A stretch of DNA of 64,000 nucleotides, taken from the NCBI RefSeq assembly GCF_965200585.1, contig NZ_OZ241361.1; one strand, 5' to 3'. The DNA comes from Bacterioplanoides sp965200585. GTDB lineage: Bacteria > Pseudomonadota > Gammaproteobacteria > Pseudomonadales > Oceanobacteraceae. The translations under genes and the position numbers were made by a program. The notes under the pieces were generated by a model. That model searched no databases, was not told where the DNA came from, and worked only from the letters and a program-made list of their open reading frames with translations. The first letter of the stretch is position 1, and each line of letters opens with the position of its first letter. Shown one piece after another: positions 43,752 to 52,661 of this stretch.

Positions 43752-45251
43752 ATGGGGAATAAAAGCTTAGGCAATCCATTCGACAGTGATATTTCACTGG
43801 CACACACCAAAGGCTGTACCTGCAAAACCTGTCAGGCGGAACACGCTCAGGTTTTAACCGATTACGACCGTCAGGCCTTACTGGAAAAACAGCTGGAACA
43901 ACAGATTGAGCAGGATGCGCTGGCGTCACAACATACCCAGGCAGCTCACGGCCAAACCACTAACACCCAGCCCGGCGCGGCCTTCGATAGCAGCGACGAC
44001 ATGATGGATCGTGCGATTGAAAGCGCCATCGTGCGTGGGGTATTTGGTCATAACGATATGCAGCGCCGAGATTTTATTCGCGCTGTGGGTGGCGGTACGT
44101 TAGCTGCGGTACTGGGCAGTATTATTCCTCTGGATAAAGTAAAAGCCGCGGTGAAAGATTCGATTGGCCCGCTGGAAAAATCCAAATTAAAGATCGGCTT
44201 TGTTCCTATTACCTGTGCAACTCCCATCATTATGGCGCAGCCCATGGGCTTTTATGCCAAGTACGGATTGGATGTTGATGTGATTAAAACCGCAGGCTGG
44301 GCAGTAGCACGGGATAAATCATTAAACGGCGAATACGATGCCTCTCATATGTTAACGCCCATGCCGCTGGCGATGAGTATGGGTGCTGGTTCCACCGCCA
44401 CGCCGTACATTATGCCCGCGGTAGAAAACATTAATGGCCAGGCCATTGTGTTGCACAACAAACACAAAAATAAGCGCAACCCAAAAGACTGGAAAGGATT
44501 TAAATTCGGCGTGCCGTTCGATTATTCGATGCACAACTTCCTGTTGCGTTATTACGTTGCCGAACATGGTATCGACCCGGATAAAGATATTCAGATTCGT
44601 GTCGTGCCACCACCAGAGATGGTCGCCAATTTACGCGCTGGTAACCTCGATGGCTACTTATCACCCGACCCGTTTAACCAGCGCGCGGTGTACGAAAAAG
44701 TTGGTTTTCTGCACACCTTAACCAAAGACATCTGGGAAGGTCATCCGTGCTGTGCCTTTGCTTGCAGTCAGAAGTTTGCCACCGAAATGCCCAACACTTA
44801 TGCGGCGTTGTTTAAGTCGATTGTTGATGCCACACACTTCTCGGCCAAAGCAGAAAACCGCGCTGAAATCGCTAAAGCCATTTCCCCGAAAAATTACCTC
44901 AACCAGCCAGAAGTGGTGGTTAAGCAGGTGCTCACCGGCCGCTATGTGGATGGCCTGGAGAAGAAGGTTTACGACGTGCCGGATCGGATCGACTTTGATC
45001 CGTTCCCATGGCATTCGATGGCGGTATGGATTCTCACTCAGATGAAACGCTGGGGATACGTTAAAGGTGATATCGACTACAAAGGCATTGCTGAACAGGT
45101 TTATGTCGCCTCCGACACCGCTAAGGTAATGCGTGATTTAGGGTACGAACCACCGGCCAAAACCTATGAAAACTACACCATCATGGGCAAGGAGTTTGAT
45201 TACACCAAGCCGGAAGAATACATCAACAGCTTTGCCATTAAGCGGGTGTAA
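43752..45251 (+). CDS. Cyanate/nitrate-type ABC transporter substrate-binding protein, Tat-exported
   Basis: A CmpA/NrtA-family binding protein of 499 residues. The ligand-binding part starts near residue 143 (KLKIGFVPITCATPIIMAQPMGFYAKYGLDVDV) and includes GNLDGYLSPDPFNQRAVYEK and GHPCCAFA. Export is by the Tat route: QRRDFIRAVGGG with R105/R106, followed by a hydrophobic stretch. Unusually, about 100 residues precede the twin-arginine motif, including a CxCxxC cluster (C22, C24, C27) and a Gln-rich helical region. Cyanate rather than nitrate is inferred because cynS is in the operon and no nitrate reductase genes are present. No strong ribosome site was seen; GGGGAAG is 9 nt upstream. Confidence 0.88.
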   Translation: MGNKSLGNPFDSDISLAHTKGCTCKTCQAEHAQVLTDYDRQALLEKQLEQQIEQDALASQHTQAAHGQTTNTQPGAAFDSSDDMMDRAIESAIVRGVFGHNDMQRRDFIRAVGGGTLAAVLGSIIPLDKVKAAVKDSIGPLEKSKLKIGFVPITCATPIIMAQPMGFYAKYGLDVDVIKTAGWAVARDKSLNGEYDASHMLTPMPLAMSMGAGSTATPYIMPAVENINGQAIVLHNKHKNKRNPKDWKGFKFGVPFDYSMHNFLLRYYVAEHGIDPDKDIQIRVVPPPEMVANLRAGNLDGYLSPDPFNQRAVYEKVGFLHTLTKDIWEGHPCCAFACSQKFATEMPNTYAALFKSIVDATHFSAKAENRAEIAKAISPKNYLNQPEVVVKQVLTGRYVDGLEKKVYDVPDRIDFDPFPWHSMAVWILTQMKRWGYVKGDIDYKGIAEQVYVASDTAKVMRDLGYEPPAKTYENYTIMGKEFDYTKPEEYINSFAIKRV

Positions 45252-45256
45252 CGGCT

Positions 45257-46117
45257 ATGGCAAACTTTTTTTCACGCGACTTCTTGTCACGCCGTTCACT
45301 CAATGTACGCGCCACGCTGGTGGCGCTGCTACTGCTGTTGGTCTCACTGGGTATCTGGGAGGTGTTAAATCAGCCACCCGAAGCTTCCGGCGAACTCAGT
45401 GAGTTTGAGCTGTTGATGGGTGGTGCCGATCAGGAAGCGCGGGTCCCCCCGCCTTCCGCCGTATTGGCTCACGCCTGGAACGAGCTCAGCAATCCCTTCT
45501 ATGACGCCGGGCCGAACGATAAAGGCATTGGTATTCAGCTGGCCTATTCCCTGTATCGGGTGCTGACCGGCTTTTTAGCGGCCACGTTAGTTGCCGTGCC
45601 TTTGGGGTTTCTGATTGGCATGTCACCACTGATGTATAAAGCGCTGAACCCCTTTATTCAGGTGTTACGGCCTATTTCACCTCTGGCCTGGATGCCACTG
45701 GCGTTATTTGTGATTAAGGATTCAGAGCAGTCCGCCATCTTTGTGATTTTTATCTGCTCCATCTGGCCGATGTTAATCAACACGGCCTTTGGTGTGGCCG
45801 GTGTCCGCCAGGACTGGATCAACGTTGCCCGCACCCATGAGTTGAGCAGTTTACGCACCGCCTGGCAGGTTATTTTGCCCGCCGCCGCGCCCACCATTCT
45901 TACCGGCATGCGTATTTCCATTGGTATTGCCTGGCTGGTGATTGTCGCCGCCGAGATGTTAGTGGGTGGTACCGGCATTGGTTATTACGTCTGGAATGAG
46001 TGGAACAATCTCGATCTCAACAGCGTGATCTTCTCCATTCTGATGATTGGTCTGGTGGGCATGTTGCTGGATCTGGCGTTGGGCGCGTTAAGCAAACTGG
46101 TGCAGTACGAGGAATAA
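45257..46117 (+). CDS. Cyanate/nitrate-type ABC transporter permease
   Basis: An NtrB/SsuC-family inner-membrane permease of 286 residues with six predicted TM helices. It shows the permease signature for ATPase contact (AARTHELSS-type loop, here VARTHELSSLRTAWQVILPAAAPTILTGMRI) near residues 193-225, and FIQVLRPISPLAWMPLALF near 135. It starts 5 bp after the binding-protein stop and ends 3 bp before the ATPase start, so the three genes form one transporter operon. Confidence 0.92.
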   Translation: MANFFSRDFLSRRSLNVRATLVALLLLLVSLGIWEVLNQPPEASGELSEFELLMGGADQEARVPPPSAVLAHAWNELSNPFYDAGPNDKGIGIQLAYSLYRVLTGFLAATLVAVPLGFLIGMSPLMYKALNPFIQVLRPISPLAWMPLALFVIKDSEQSAIFVIFICSIWPMLINTAFGVAGVRQDWINVARTHELSSLRTAWQVILPAAAPTILTGMRISIGIAWLVIVAAEMLVGGTGIGYYVWNEWNNLDLNSVIFSILMIGLVGMLLDLALGALSKLVQYEE

Positions 46118-46120
46118 ACC

Positions 46121-46984
46121 ATGAGCAAACATTTTGTCAGCGTCGAAGGACTGAGCCGCATCTACCCCGGCAAACCCGACGATGTGGTGGTGTTTGAAAA
46201 CGCTAATCTGAACATTGAGCAGGGCGAGTTTGTCTGCATCATCGGCCATTCCGGTTGTGGCAAATCGACCATTTTAAATGTGCTGGCCGGGCTGGATGAG
46301 CCATCTGCCGGCGGTGTGATTATGGATGGTAAAGAAGTCAGCGGCCCAAGCCTAGATCGTGGTGTGGTGTTCCAGAATTACAGCCTGCTGCCCTGGTTAA
46401 CGTCATTACAAAACGTCAGCTTCGGCGTCAAAGCCCGCTGGCCACAGTGGACGCCACAGCAGGTTCAGGCACACAGCCAGAAATTCTTAGAAATGGTCGG
46501 GCTCAGCCATGCATTGCAGAAAAAGCCTTCACAACTCTCTGGTGGCATGCGCCAGCGGGTCAGTATCGCCCGGGCCTTTGCCACCTCACCCAAACTGCTG
46601 CTGTTGGACGAACCCTTTGGCGCACTGGATGCCCTGACCCGGGGAGTGATTCAGGATGAGTTGATGGCGATTTGCCGCGAAACACAACAGACCGTGTTTA
46701 TGATCACCCACGATGTCGATGAAGCGATTCTGCTGTCGGATCGCATCATTCTGATGTCAGACGGCCCGCATGCTGAGATTGCTGAATCGGTCACCATCAA
46801 CTTACCCAAACCCCGCAACCGGGCCGAGATTGTGAATGATCCGGGCTATTACCGGATTCGTAATCACCTGATCGATTTTCTGGTGAATCGCTCCCATGAA
46901 CGCCACGGCCAGCCACAACCACTGGCGGTTGATCCGGCCGCGGATAACCCGTCGATGACGATGAACGCCGTCGCCGCTCAATAA
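46121..46984 (+). CDS. Cyanate/nitrate-type ABC transporter ATP-binding protein
   Basis: An NtrD/SsuB-family ATPase of 287 residues. Walker A is GHSGCGKST near residue 42, the Q-loop is FQNYSLLPW, the ABC signature LSGGMRQRVSIARAF is near 140, Walker B LLLLDEPFGALDALTR is near 160, and the switch His is in ITHDVDEA. A C-terminal extension of about 40 residues is not part of the core fold. It powers the permease encoded 3 bp upstream. Confidence 0.93.
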   Translation: MSKHFVSVEGLSRIYPGKPDDVVVFENANLNIEQGEFVCIIGHSGCGKSTILNVLAGLDEPSAGGVIMDGKEVSGPSLDRGVVFQNYSLLPWLTSLQNVSFGVKARWPQWTPQQVQAHSQKFLEMVGLSHALQKKPSQLSGGMRQRVSIARAFATSPKLLLLDEPFGALDALTRGVIQDELMAICRETQQTVFMITHDVDEAILLSDRIILMSDGPHAEIAESVTINLPKPRNRAEIVNDPGYYRIRNHLIDFLVNRSHERHGQPQPLAVDPAADNPSMTMNAVAAQ

Positions 46985-47039
46985 CCAACAACCTTAGTCA
47001 CACTCACAACACAGTAATAACGATCCTTTGAGGAGAACA

Positions 47040-47486
47040 ATGATGATGGATAAAGTCACCATGACCGAGGCGTTAATCGCCGCCAAATTAGAGAAAGGTT
47101 TAACCTGGGAACAAATGGGCACCGAACTGGGCATGTCACCGGTATGGTTAACGTCTTCCTGTTTAGGCATGAACAGCGCTCCGGCCGAAAAAGCCTCGGC
47201 CATTGCCGAATATCTGGGCTTTGGTTCTGAAATGGCCGAAGCACTGGCGGCCTACCCAACCAAAATCTGGGACCAGGCAGTGCCTACTGACCCTCTGATT
47301 TACCGCCTGTATGAAGTGGTCGGTGTTTACGGCCCGACGTTAAAAGAAGTAATTCAGGAGAAATTCGGCGACGGCATCATGAGTGCCATCGACTTTTCGA
47401 TGGAAATCGACAAGATCGAAGATCCCAAAGGCGACCGGGTATTGCTCACTTTAAACGGTAAGTTCCTGCCCTACAAAAGCTGGTAA
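47040..47486 (+). CDS. cynS: Cyanase (cyanate hydratase)
   Basis: Decomposes cyanate with bicarbonate to ammonia and CO2. AGGAG lies just before three consecutive ATGs (47040, 47043, 47046), so the exact first residue is uncertain. From 47040 the protein is 148 residues, slightly under the 156 of the enteric enzyme. The N-terminal helical domain (LTWEQMGTELGMSPVW) and C-terminal catalytic segment are complete: Arg and Glu in IYRLYEVVGVYG and Ser in GIMSAIDF correspond to the R/E/S active-site triad. It follows the transporter genes after 55 bp, which defines the operon's likely substrate. Confidence 0.95.
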   Translation: MMMDKVTMTEALIAAKLEKGLTWEQMGTELGMSPVWLTSSCLGMNSAPAEKASAIAEYLGFGSEMAEALAAYPTKIWDQAVPTDPLIYRLYEVVGVYGPTLKEVIQEKFGDGIMSAIDFSMEIDKIEDPKGDRVLLTLNGKFLPYKSW

Positions 47487-47500
47487 CGAAACTTTTCAGA

Positions 47501-47525
47501 CTGACCATTATCCATTAATGGTCAG
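47501..47525 (+). terminator. Hairpin between cynS and the DUF1348 gene
   Basis: Perfect inverted repeat with 10-bp arms (47501-47510 and 47516-47525) and loop TCCAT, 14 bp after the cynS stop. It lacks a T-run, so it more likely processes, stabilises or attenuates the transcript than fully ends it. It could also be an operator. Confidence 0.5.
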
Positions 47526-47588
47526 CATCAATATCTAACAAATCAGCCAATCTATCAGCAAACCCACAGAGCTTAATAAGGTAGTTTT

Positions 47589-48053
47589 ATGTCACGCCCT
47601 CCTTTACCGCCGTTCAGCCATGACGATGCGGTGATTAAAGTCCGCAAAGCCGAAGATGCCTGGAACGGCAAAAACCCCGAAGCCATTGCCCTGGCCTATT
47701 CAGAAGACTCCCGCTGGCGTAACCGTGCGGAGATTTTTTCGGGTCGTCCGGCCATCATTGAGTTTTTAACCCGCAAATGGCAGCGCGAACTGGACTATCG
47801 TCTGATTAAAGAAATCTGGGCGCATAGCGATACCCGGATTGCAGTACGCTTTGCCTACGAATGGCAGGATGACGCAGGCCAGTGGTATCGCGCCTACGGC
47901 AACGAAAACTGGGAGTTTGACGAAGAGGGACTGATGAAAGCCCGCCATGCCAGCATCAACGACAAGCCCATTAAAGAGTCTGAACGCTTATTCCACTGGC
48001 CCAGCGGCCCTCGTCCGGTGGACCATCCGGGGCTGACAGAACTGGGGTTATAA
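47589..48053 (+). CDS. DUF1348 / NTF2-like family protein
   Basis: A 154-residue cytoplasmic protein of the DUF1348 nuclear transport factor 2-like (SnoaL-related) group, with the recognisable run LAYSEDSRWRNRAEIFSGRPAI near residues 38-59, then FAYEWQDDAGQWYRAYGNENWEF near 96 and a C-terminal RHASIND. These small alpha+beta barrels often bind or transform small molecules; no reaction is established. It follows cynS after 102 bp containing a hairpin, in the same direction, so it may belong to the cyanate operon. Confidence 0.82.
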   Translation: MSRPPLPPFSHDDAVIKVRKAEDAWNGKNPEAIALAYSEDSRWRNRAEIFSGRPAIIEFLTRKWQRELDYRLIKEIWAHSDTRIAVRFAYEWQDDAGQWYRAYGNENWEFDEEGLMKARHASINDKPIKESERLFHWPSGPRPVDHPGLTELGL

Positions 48054-48132
48054 GATTGTCAGCGGCCTCTGTTTTACACCATCGCATTTAAGTACACTGG
48101 TGCCAATTTAAAATAAATATAAAGGCTCACCA

Positions 48133-49281
48133 GTGTCTGACATTCGCTTCTCTTCATGGGGTCTGTGCATCGCCCTGCTTTCTGTCCTTAGCCTGGCCGG
48201 CTGTGGGGCATCGACCTCAGGCTCTGGCCAACCAGCAGGTGACACCCCGAACAACCCGTCACAAGATAATTCTGATGACGGAAGCGATACACCTGACACT
48301 GGCACTCCAGATAACACGACCCCAGATAACAATACGCCTGATAACAACAATTCTGATAACCCGGACACAAGCAACCCTGGGGATAACTCTGACAATGATG
48401 GTGATTCCAATCCTCCGGTGGCTCCGCCGATTGGATCTGACTGCCAATACTCTGCTCCACCGCCGCCTTCCTTAACGGAACATTTTTCTATTTCTCTGAG
48501 CGATAACACTTACCAGCACCTCGATGGTGAAGAGTTGGTTAGCAATAACAGCAACGTCTATGGCACCTGGGCCATTGTGCATCAGCAGTCTTCTAGCGAT
48601 ACCTCAAACGAACGCCAGCGCTTGCAGCAGCATCAGATACGTACTCTGTTGGTGATCCGGGAAGCCAGCAGCAGTACCGCCCAGACTCCGGTGGCAGAAA
48701 TTGCCAGCTGTATCACGGCCGGACAATTCAGTATCCTGAATAATCCAACCATCGGCGATGAGCTGGCGCTGCCGTTATCACAAAGCAGTGATCTGGTTTT
48801 GAACCTGACCTCAATGACACAAATGAACGGTGTTGCACCACACACCAGCACCCGGGCGATTAAACTCGATGCCAGCCAGCAGCCACTGGCGACGATAAGC
48901 GGAGATATTGATGGCGAATCCGTGACAGCAGAAGATGTCTGGTGCGTTCAGGTGTTCCGCAATACCCTTTCACAACAACAGTGCTCAGGTACGGTGACAC
49001 TCAACGTCGCGGGATCGGGCATCCGTTTTAATGGCGATACACTCAATGCCGATATGCAGGTTATTTACAGCGATGACAGTGAGAATCTGATTCTCAACAG
49101 TAACCGTCCCGCCCCTGCCGTCACCTTGTTTGATGAGGCGTTAACCAGCGCCGAGGCCGCAACCATTGGCGCCAGTGTTGAGCGCAGATCCATACAACTC
49201 AACAGCCGCCTGAATGTCCAGAAGCTGAATGAGGGCAACCCGGTAAATGCCTCAGCCACGCTGGTGCTGGTAGCTCCCTGA
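48133..49281 (+). CDS. Lipoprotein of unknown function with Asp/Asn/Pro-rich linker
   Basis: Not recognised. GTG start at 48133 with AAAGG 10 nt upstream. It has 382 residues; lipobox LAGC (Cys near residue 24) is followed by a low-complexity linker of about 70 residues built on repeats of PDN/DN(T/N)(T/P), which explains long spurious frames on both strands here. The remaining domain of about 280 residues has four spaced Cys and alternating polar/hydrophobic strands, suggesting a beta-rich surface domain. No catalytic motif was seen. It is flanked by unrelated genes. Confidence 0.75.
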   Translation: MSDIRFSSWGLCIALLSVLSLAGCGASTSGSGQPAGDTPNNPSQDNSDDGSDTPDTGTPDNTTPDNNTPDNNNSDNPDTSNPGDNSDNDGDSNPPVAPPIGSDCQYSAPPPPSLTEHFSISLSDNTYQHLDGEELVSNNSNVYGTWAIVHQQSSSDTSNERQRLQQHQIRTLLVIREASSSTAQTPVAEIASCITAGQFSILNNPTIGDELALPLSQSSDLVLNLTSMTQMNGVAPHTSTRAIKLDASQQPLATISGDIDGESVTAEDVWCVQVFRNTLSQQQCSGTVTLNVAGSGIRFNGDTLNADMQVIYSDDSENLILNSNRPAPAVTLFDEALTSAEAATIGASVERRSIQLNSRLNVQKLNEGNPVNASATLVLVAP

Positions 49282-49304
49282 ATTGACCAGGCTAGCTCAT
49301 CGCC

Positions 49305-50225
49305 TCACTTCATAGCCCCGGCCAGTGAGGTCAGCATCTGCTGCTTCAGCCACATCAGTGCCGGGTCCCGGTTAGCCTTCTGGTGCCAGTAAAGGTGAAT
49401 ATCCAGCGGTGGCAGCTCCAGCGGCACCGGGCGAATCACAATGCCGCCGTTACGCTGCATCTGACGGGCGTAGCTTTGCGGCAGCGTCAGCAGCAGATCA
49501 GTGTCTTTCACCACTTGTAACGCGGCATAATAATTCTGACAGCGCAGGGCAATTTTGCGGCTCTGACCACTGCGGTTCAGGGCAAAGTCTTCGACTCCCG
49601 GCCCTTCGTGGCGGCTGGACACCAACACGTGAGAAGCCGAGGTATAAGCCGCCAGATCCAGTGCGGTATTCTGCAGCGGATGATCGCTGCGCATTGTCAC
49701 CACCATGGCTTCGCGCCCGAGTGGCTGATGTTCAATGTCGTCCGGTACCGGTAATAACACATCGGCGGCAAAGTCGATCTGACCACTGCTGAGCTGCTGC
49801 ATAATCTCGCGCCGTGGAACCCGCAGGCTGCGCAGCTGAATATTGGGTGCCTGCTGCTGCAAGTTAGCCAGCAGCGGCGGCAAAGCAATAAACTCCATCA
49901 TATCGCGGGCGGCCAGCGTGAATACCCGGCTGGCCTGAGACGGTTCAAACGCCAGCCCTTCACCCAGTGTCGACTCCAGCTCCTGCAGTGCCACCCGCAC
50001 CCGATCAACAATCGCTTTTGCCAGCGGCGTTGGCGCCATACCTTTGCCGGAGCGCTCAAACAACGGATCATCGAAGCGTTCCCGCAGCCGCGCCAGAGCA
50101 TGACTGACGGCGGGCTGGGATAAATACAAACGCTCGGCCGCACGGGTCAGATTGCCTTCGCGGTAGATGGCATCAAACACCACAAATAAGTTGAGATCGA
50201 CCCGGGATAAATTAATGTCCTGCAT
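49305..50225 (-). CDS. LysR-family regulator, divergent from the dienoyl-CoA isomerase gene
   Basis: A 306-residue LysR protein. The helix-turn-helix is LTRAAERLYLSQPAVSHALARLRERFDDPLF (about residues 25-56), and the opening LSRVDLNLFVVFDAI is typical of the NodD/PcpR-like subgroup. The effector domain contains FTLAARDMMEFIALPPLL near 103. It is divergent from the downstream crotonase gene, with a short dyad and a sigma70-like promoter in the 187-bp gap, so control of that gene is likely. The ligand is unknown, possibly a fatty acid or aromatic CoA intermediate. Confidence 0.88.
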   Translation of the reverse strand: MQDINLSRVDLNLFVVFDAIYREGNLTRAAERLYLSQPAVSHALARLRERFDDPLFERSGKGMAPTPLAKAIVDRVRVALQELESTLGEGLAFEPSQASRVFTLAARDMMEFIALPPLLANLQQQAPNIQLRSLRVPRREIMQQLSSGQIDFAADVLLPVPDDIEHQPLGREAMVVTMRSDHPLQNTALDLAAYTSASHVLVSSRHEGPGVEDFALNRSGQSRKIALRCQNYYAALQVVKDTDLLLTLPQSYARQMQRNGGIVIRPVPLELPPLDIHLYWHQKANRDPALMWLKQQMLTSLAGAMK

Positions 50226-50246
50226 ACTGCTTCAGCCTTAGCATTC

Positions 50247-50259
50247 CTATTAGTAATAG
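50247..50259. promoter_or_regulatory. Short dyad upstream of the LysR gene
   Basis: CTATTA-G-TAATAG, 21 bp upstream of the lysR start. A possible autoregulatory operator. Confidence 0.5.
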
Positions 50260-50325
50260 ATTATCAAGCCCGCAGCAGCTTGTCTGCGTACGTATTTGAA
50301 GCGGTGTGAGCACGAAACATGAGCT

Positions 50326-50354
50326 TTGACCTGACGCCAGGATGTTTTTATATT
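50326..50354 (+). promoter_or_regulatory. Sigma70 promoter of the dienoyl-CoA isomerase gene
   Basis: TTGACC (50326-50331), a 17-bp spacer and TATATT (50349-50354). The expected start is near 50361, about 50 bp before the ATG at 50413. Confidence 0.7.
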
Positions 50355-50412
50355 GCCACCTCATTTCTCAGTTACCGTCAGTGACTGTGCCAACGTATAA
50401 GGATCACTTGTT

Positions 50413-51273
50413 ATGGCTCTTTCTCAGTTCGAATGCTTTCAGATCACGGTTCAGGATTACATCGCACACCTGCAGTTCAGCCGCCCGGATCAGCTCAATT
50501 CCATGAACAAAGCGTTCTGGGTCGATCTGCCTCGTGCGATTGCTGAGATTGAGACCCAAACCGATGCTAGGGCTATTGTGATTTCTTCCAGCGGCAAACA
50601 CTTCTCTGCGGGTATCGACCTGAGTGTGTTATCCGATCCGGCGGCATTCCCAATGACACCAGACGCACACGATTCCGGCCGTTTAGGCGAAAACCTGCGC
50701 CGTATTGTGATGCAGCTGCAAGACAGCCTGAGTTCTCTGGAGCGCACCCGCCTGCCGGTATTAACCGCGATTCAGGGCGGCTGTATTGGTGGTGCGGTGG
50801 ATCTGGTGTGTGCTGCCGATATGCGTTATTGCAGCGCTGACAGCTACTTCACCATTAAAGAAACCGAAGTGGGCATGACCGCTGACGTCGGCACACTGCA
50901 ACGGATGCCGAAACTGATTCCGGCTGGTGTAGTACGCGAGCTGGCGTATACCGGGCGTAACTTCAGTGCCGATGAAGCGTTACGTCTGGGCTTTGTGAAT
51001 CAGGTGTTTGAGTCGCAAGAGGCCATGTTGGAAGGCGTTATGGATATCGCCCGTAAGATCGCCGCAAATTCACCACTGGCGGTCAGCGGTTGCAAAGAAA
51101 TGCTCAACTACAGCCGCGATCACAGCGTTGAAGACAGCCTGAGATACATGGCCACCTGGCAGGCTGGTATGTTCCGCCAGCCGGACATGTTGACGACTTT
51201 CGCGGCCAAAGCCAAAAAAGAAGCGCCTCAATACCCGGACCTGATGCCGGTAAAAGAGCTGTTCGACAAATAA
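50413..51273 (+). CDS. Crotonase-family enzyme, probable delta(3,5)-delta(2,4)-dienoyl-CoA isomerase
   Basis: A 286-residue crotonase-fold protein. The oxyanion-hole segments are SSSGKHFSAGIDL (about residues 55-67) and IQGGCIGGAVDLVCAADMRYC (about 117-137). The three acidic residues that mark the dienoyl-CoA isomerase branch are present: Asp in GGAVDL, Glu in IKETEVGM and Asp in TADVGTLQ, matching the ECH1 pattern rather than simple enoyl-CoA hydratase. It would move double bonds during oxidation of unsaturated fatty acids. The ribosome site is TAAGGA. It stands alone downstream of a LysR gene. Confidence 0.88.
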   Translation: MALSQFECFQITVQDYIAHLQFSRPDQLNSMNKAFWVDLPRAIAEIETQTDARAIVISSSGKHFSAGIDLSVLSDPAAFPMTPDAHDSGRLGENLRRIVMQLQDSLSSLERTRLPVLTAIQGGCIGGAVDLVCAADMRYCSADSYFTIKETEVGMTADVGTLQRMPKLIPAGVVRELAYTGRNFSADEALRLGFVNQVFESQEAMLEGVMDIARKIAANSPLAVSGCKEMLNYSRDHSVEDSLRYMATWQAGMFRQPDMLTTFAAKAKKEAPQYPDLMPVKELFDK

Positions 51274-51380
51274 TTGATCCCTGCTGCTAATGAGGCGCGT
51301 CAAATCGAAGTGCCTCAAAAGCGGCTATCCTTTGCGATCATAATCAATTGTCCTGAATCCCTTATCAGAGGAGTTAATGC

Positions 51381-52580
51381 ATGGAATTGGATGGTCGCCA
51401 GACAGTATTGTGCGCCCTGCTAGTGTTATTCATTGGTAAAAAGCTCAACAAAAAAGTCCCGTTTTTACGTCGTTATAATATTCCGGAGCCGGTTACCGGC
51501 GGAATATTAACCTCACTGCTGTTCAGCCTGCTGTATTTCACCACCGGTGTTTCTTTCAACTTTGAACTTGAAGTCCGTGATGAGTTATTAATCGTTTTCT
51601 TTACCACGGTTGGTTTAAGCGCCAGTTTGTCGTCTCTGAAAGCCGGCGGAAAACCGTTAGCCATTTTATTGCTGTTCGCCGTGATCTACCTGTTCGTACA
51701 AAACCTGACTGGCATTGCCGTTACCATGATGGCCGATATGCCATCACAGCTGGGATTGGTGGGTGGCTCAGTGTCATTAAGTGGCGGCCACGGTACAGCC
51801 ATTGCCTGGGCGCCAACCTTTGCCCAAGATTATGGTATTAATAATGCCATGACCATTGGTCTGGCGTGTGCAACTTTTGGTCTGGTGCTGGGTGGCATTA
51901 TTGGTGGTCCGATTTCTGAATTTCTGATCAAACGTCACCAGTTACAACCTGAGGAAGCCGAAAAGCCTGATCTGGCTCTCAGCTTTAAAGAAGAAGTGAA
52001 TTCAGCCATCACCACCGAACACATGTTTAAAACTCTGTTCACAATTGGCTTATGCGTTGGTATTGGTATCCACCTCAATTATCTGTTTGTTTCCTGGGGC
52101 ATTCAGCTGCCTGCATTTGTTACCTGCCTGTTCGCCGGGATTATTATTACCAATACCATCCCCAACCTATTTCCTAACGTTCGTTGGAAGCGCGGCGAGA
52201 CCAGCCTGCGATTAATTTCAGATATGTCGCTGGGGCTGTTTCTGGCCATGTCACTGATGTCATTGCAACTCTGGACCCTGATTGATCTGGCTGGCCCTAT
52301 TTTGCTGATCCTGCTGGCGCAACTGATCACCATTGTTTTGTTCACCGTGTTGGTTGTCTTCCGGGTAATGGGTAAAAGTTACGATGCTGCGGTTATGTCT
52401 TCTGGCTATGCCGGTCTGGCTCTGGGGGCGACACCAACGGCGATTGCCAATATGACCGCAGTGACCAAAAAATTTGGTGCGGCACCCACTGCCTTTATTG
52501 TGGTGCCTCTGGTGGGTGCCTTTTTTATTGATATTTCTAACGCGGTAATTATCAAAACGCTGCTGTCTCTGCTGAGCTGA
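51381..52580 (+). CDS. gltS: Sodium/glutamate symporter
   Basis: A GltS-family inner-membrane transporter of 399 residues with about ten TM segments and two re-entrant-loop-like repeats: GGSVSLSGGHGTAIAWAPTF (about residues 130-150) and SSGYAGLALGATPTAIANMTAV (about 338-359), the family's inverted-repeat GGHGT/GATPTA motifs. The N-terminal RRYNIPEPVTGGIL is conserved. It imports glutamate with Na+. An AGAGGAG ribosome site precedes the ATG. The DHH phosphoesterase gene follows after 81 bp. Confidence 0.95.
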   Translation: MELDGRQTVLCALLVLFIGKKLNKKVPFLRRYNIPEPVTGGILTSLLFSLLYFTTGVSFNFELEVRDELLIVFFTTVGLSASLSSLKAGGKPLAILLLFAVIYLFVQNLTGIAVTMMADMPSQLGLVGGSVSLSGGHGTAIAWAPTFAQDYGINNAMTIGLACATFGLVLGGIIGGPISEFLIKRHQLQPEEAEKPDLALSFKEEVNSAITTEHMFKTLFTIGLCVGIGIHLNYLFVSWGIQLPAFVTCLFAGIIITNTIPNLFPNVRWKRGETSLRLISDMSLGLFLAMSLMSLQLWTLIDLAGPILLILLAQLITIVLFTVLVVFRVMGKSYDAAVMSSGYAGLALGATPTAIANMTAVTKKFGAAPTAFIVVPLVGAFFIDISNAVIIKTLLSLLS

Positions 52581-52661
52581 TTGGATGTTTTTTTATCGGA
52601 ATCTCACGCTCTGGTCGGAAGCGTCTATGCTCAATGGATGGATTTTCTTCAGGAGACAACC

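Noticed and set aside
48188..48475. Several short frames on both strands around the Asn/Asp/Pro linker
   Set aside because: They arise from the repeated GATAAC-type units of the lipoprotein linker and have no start signals.
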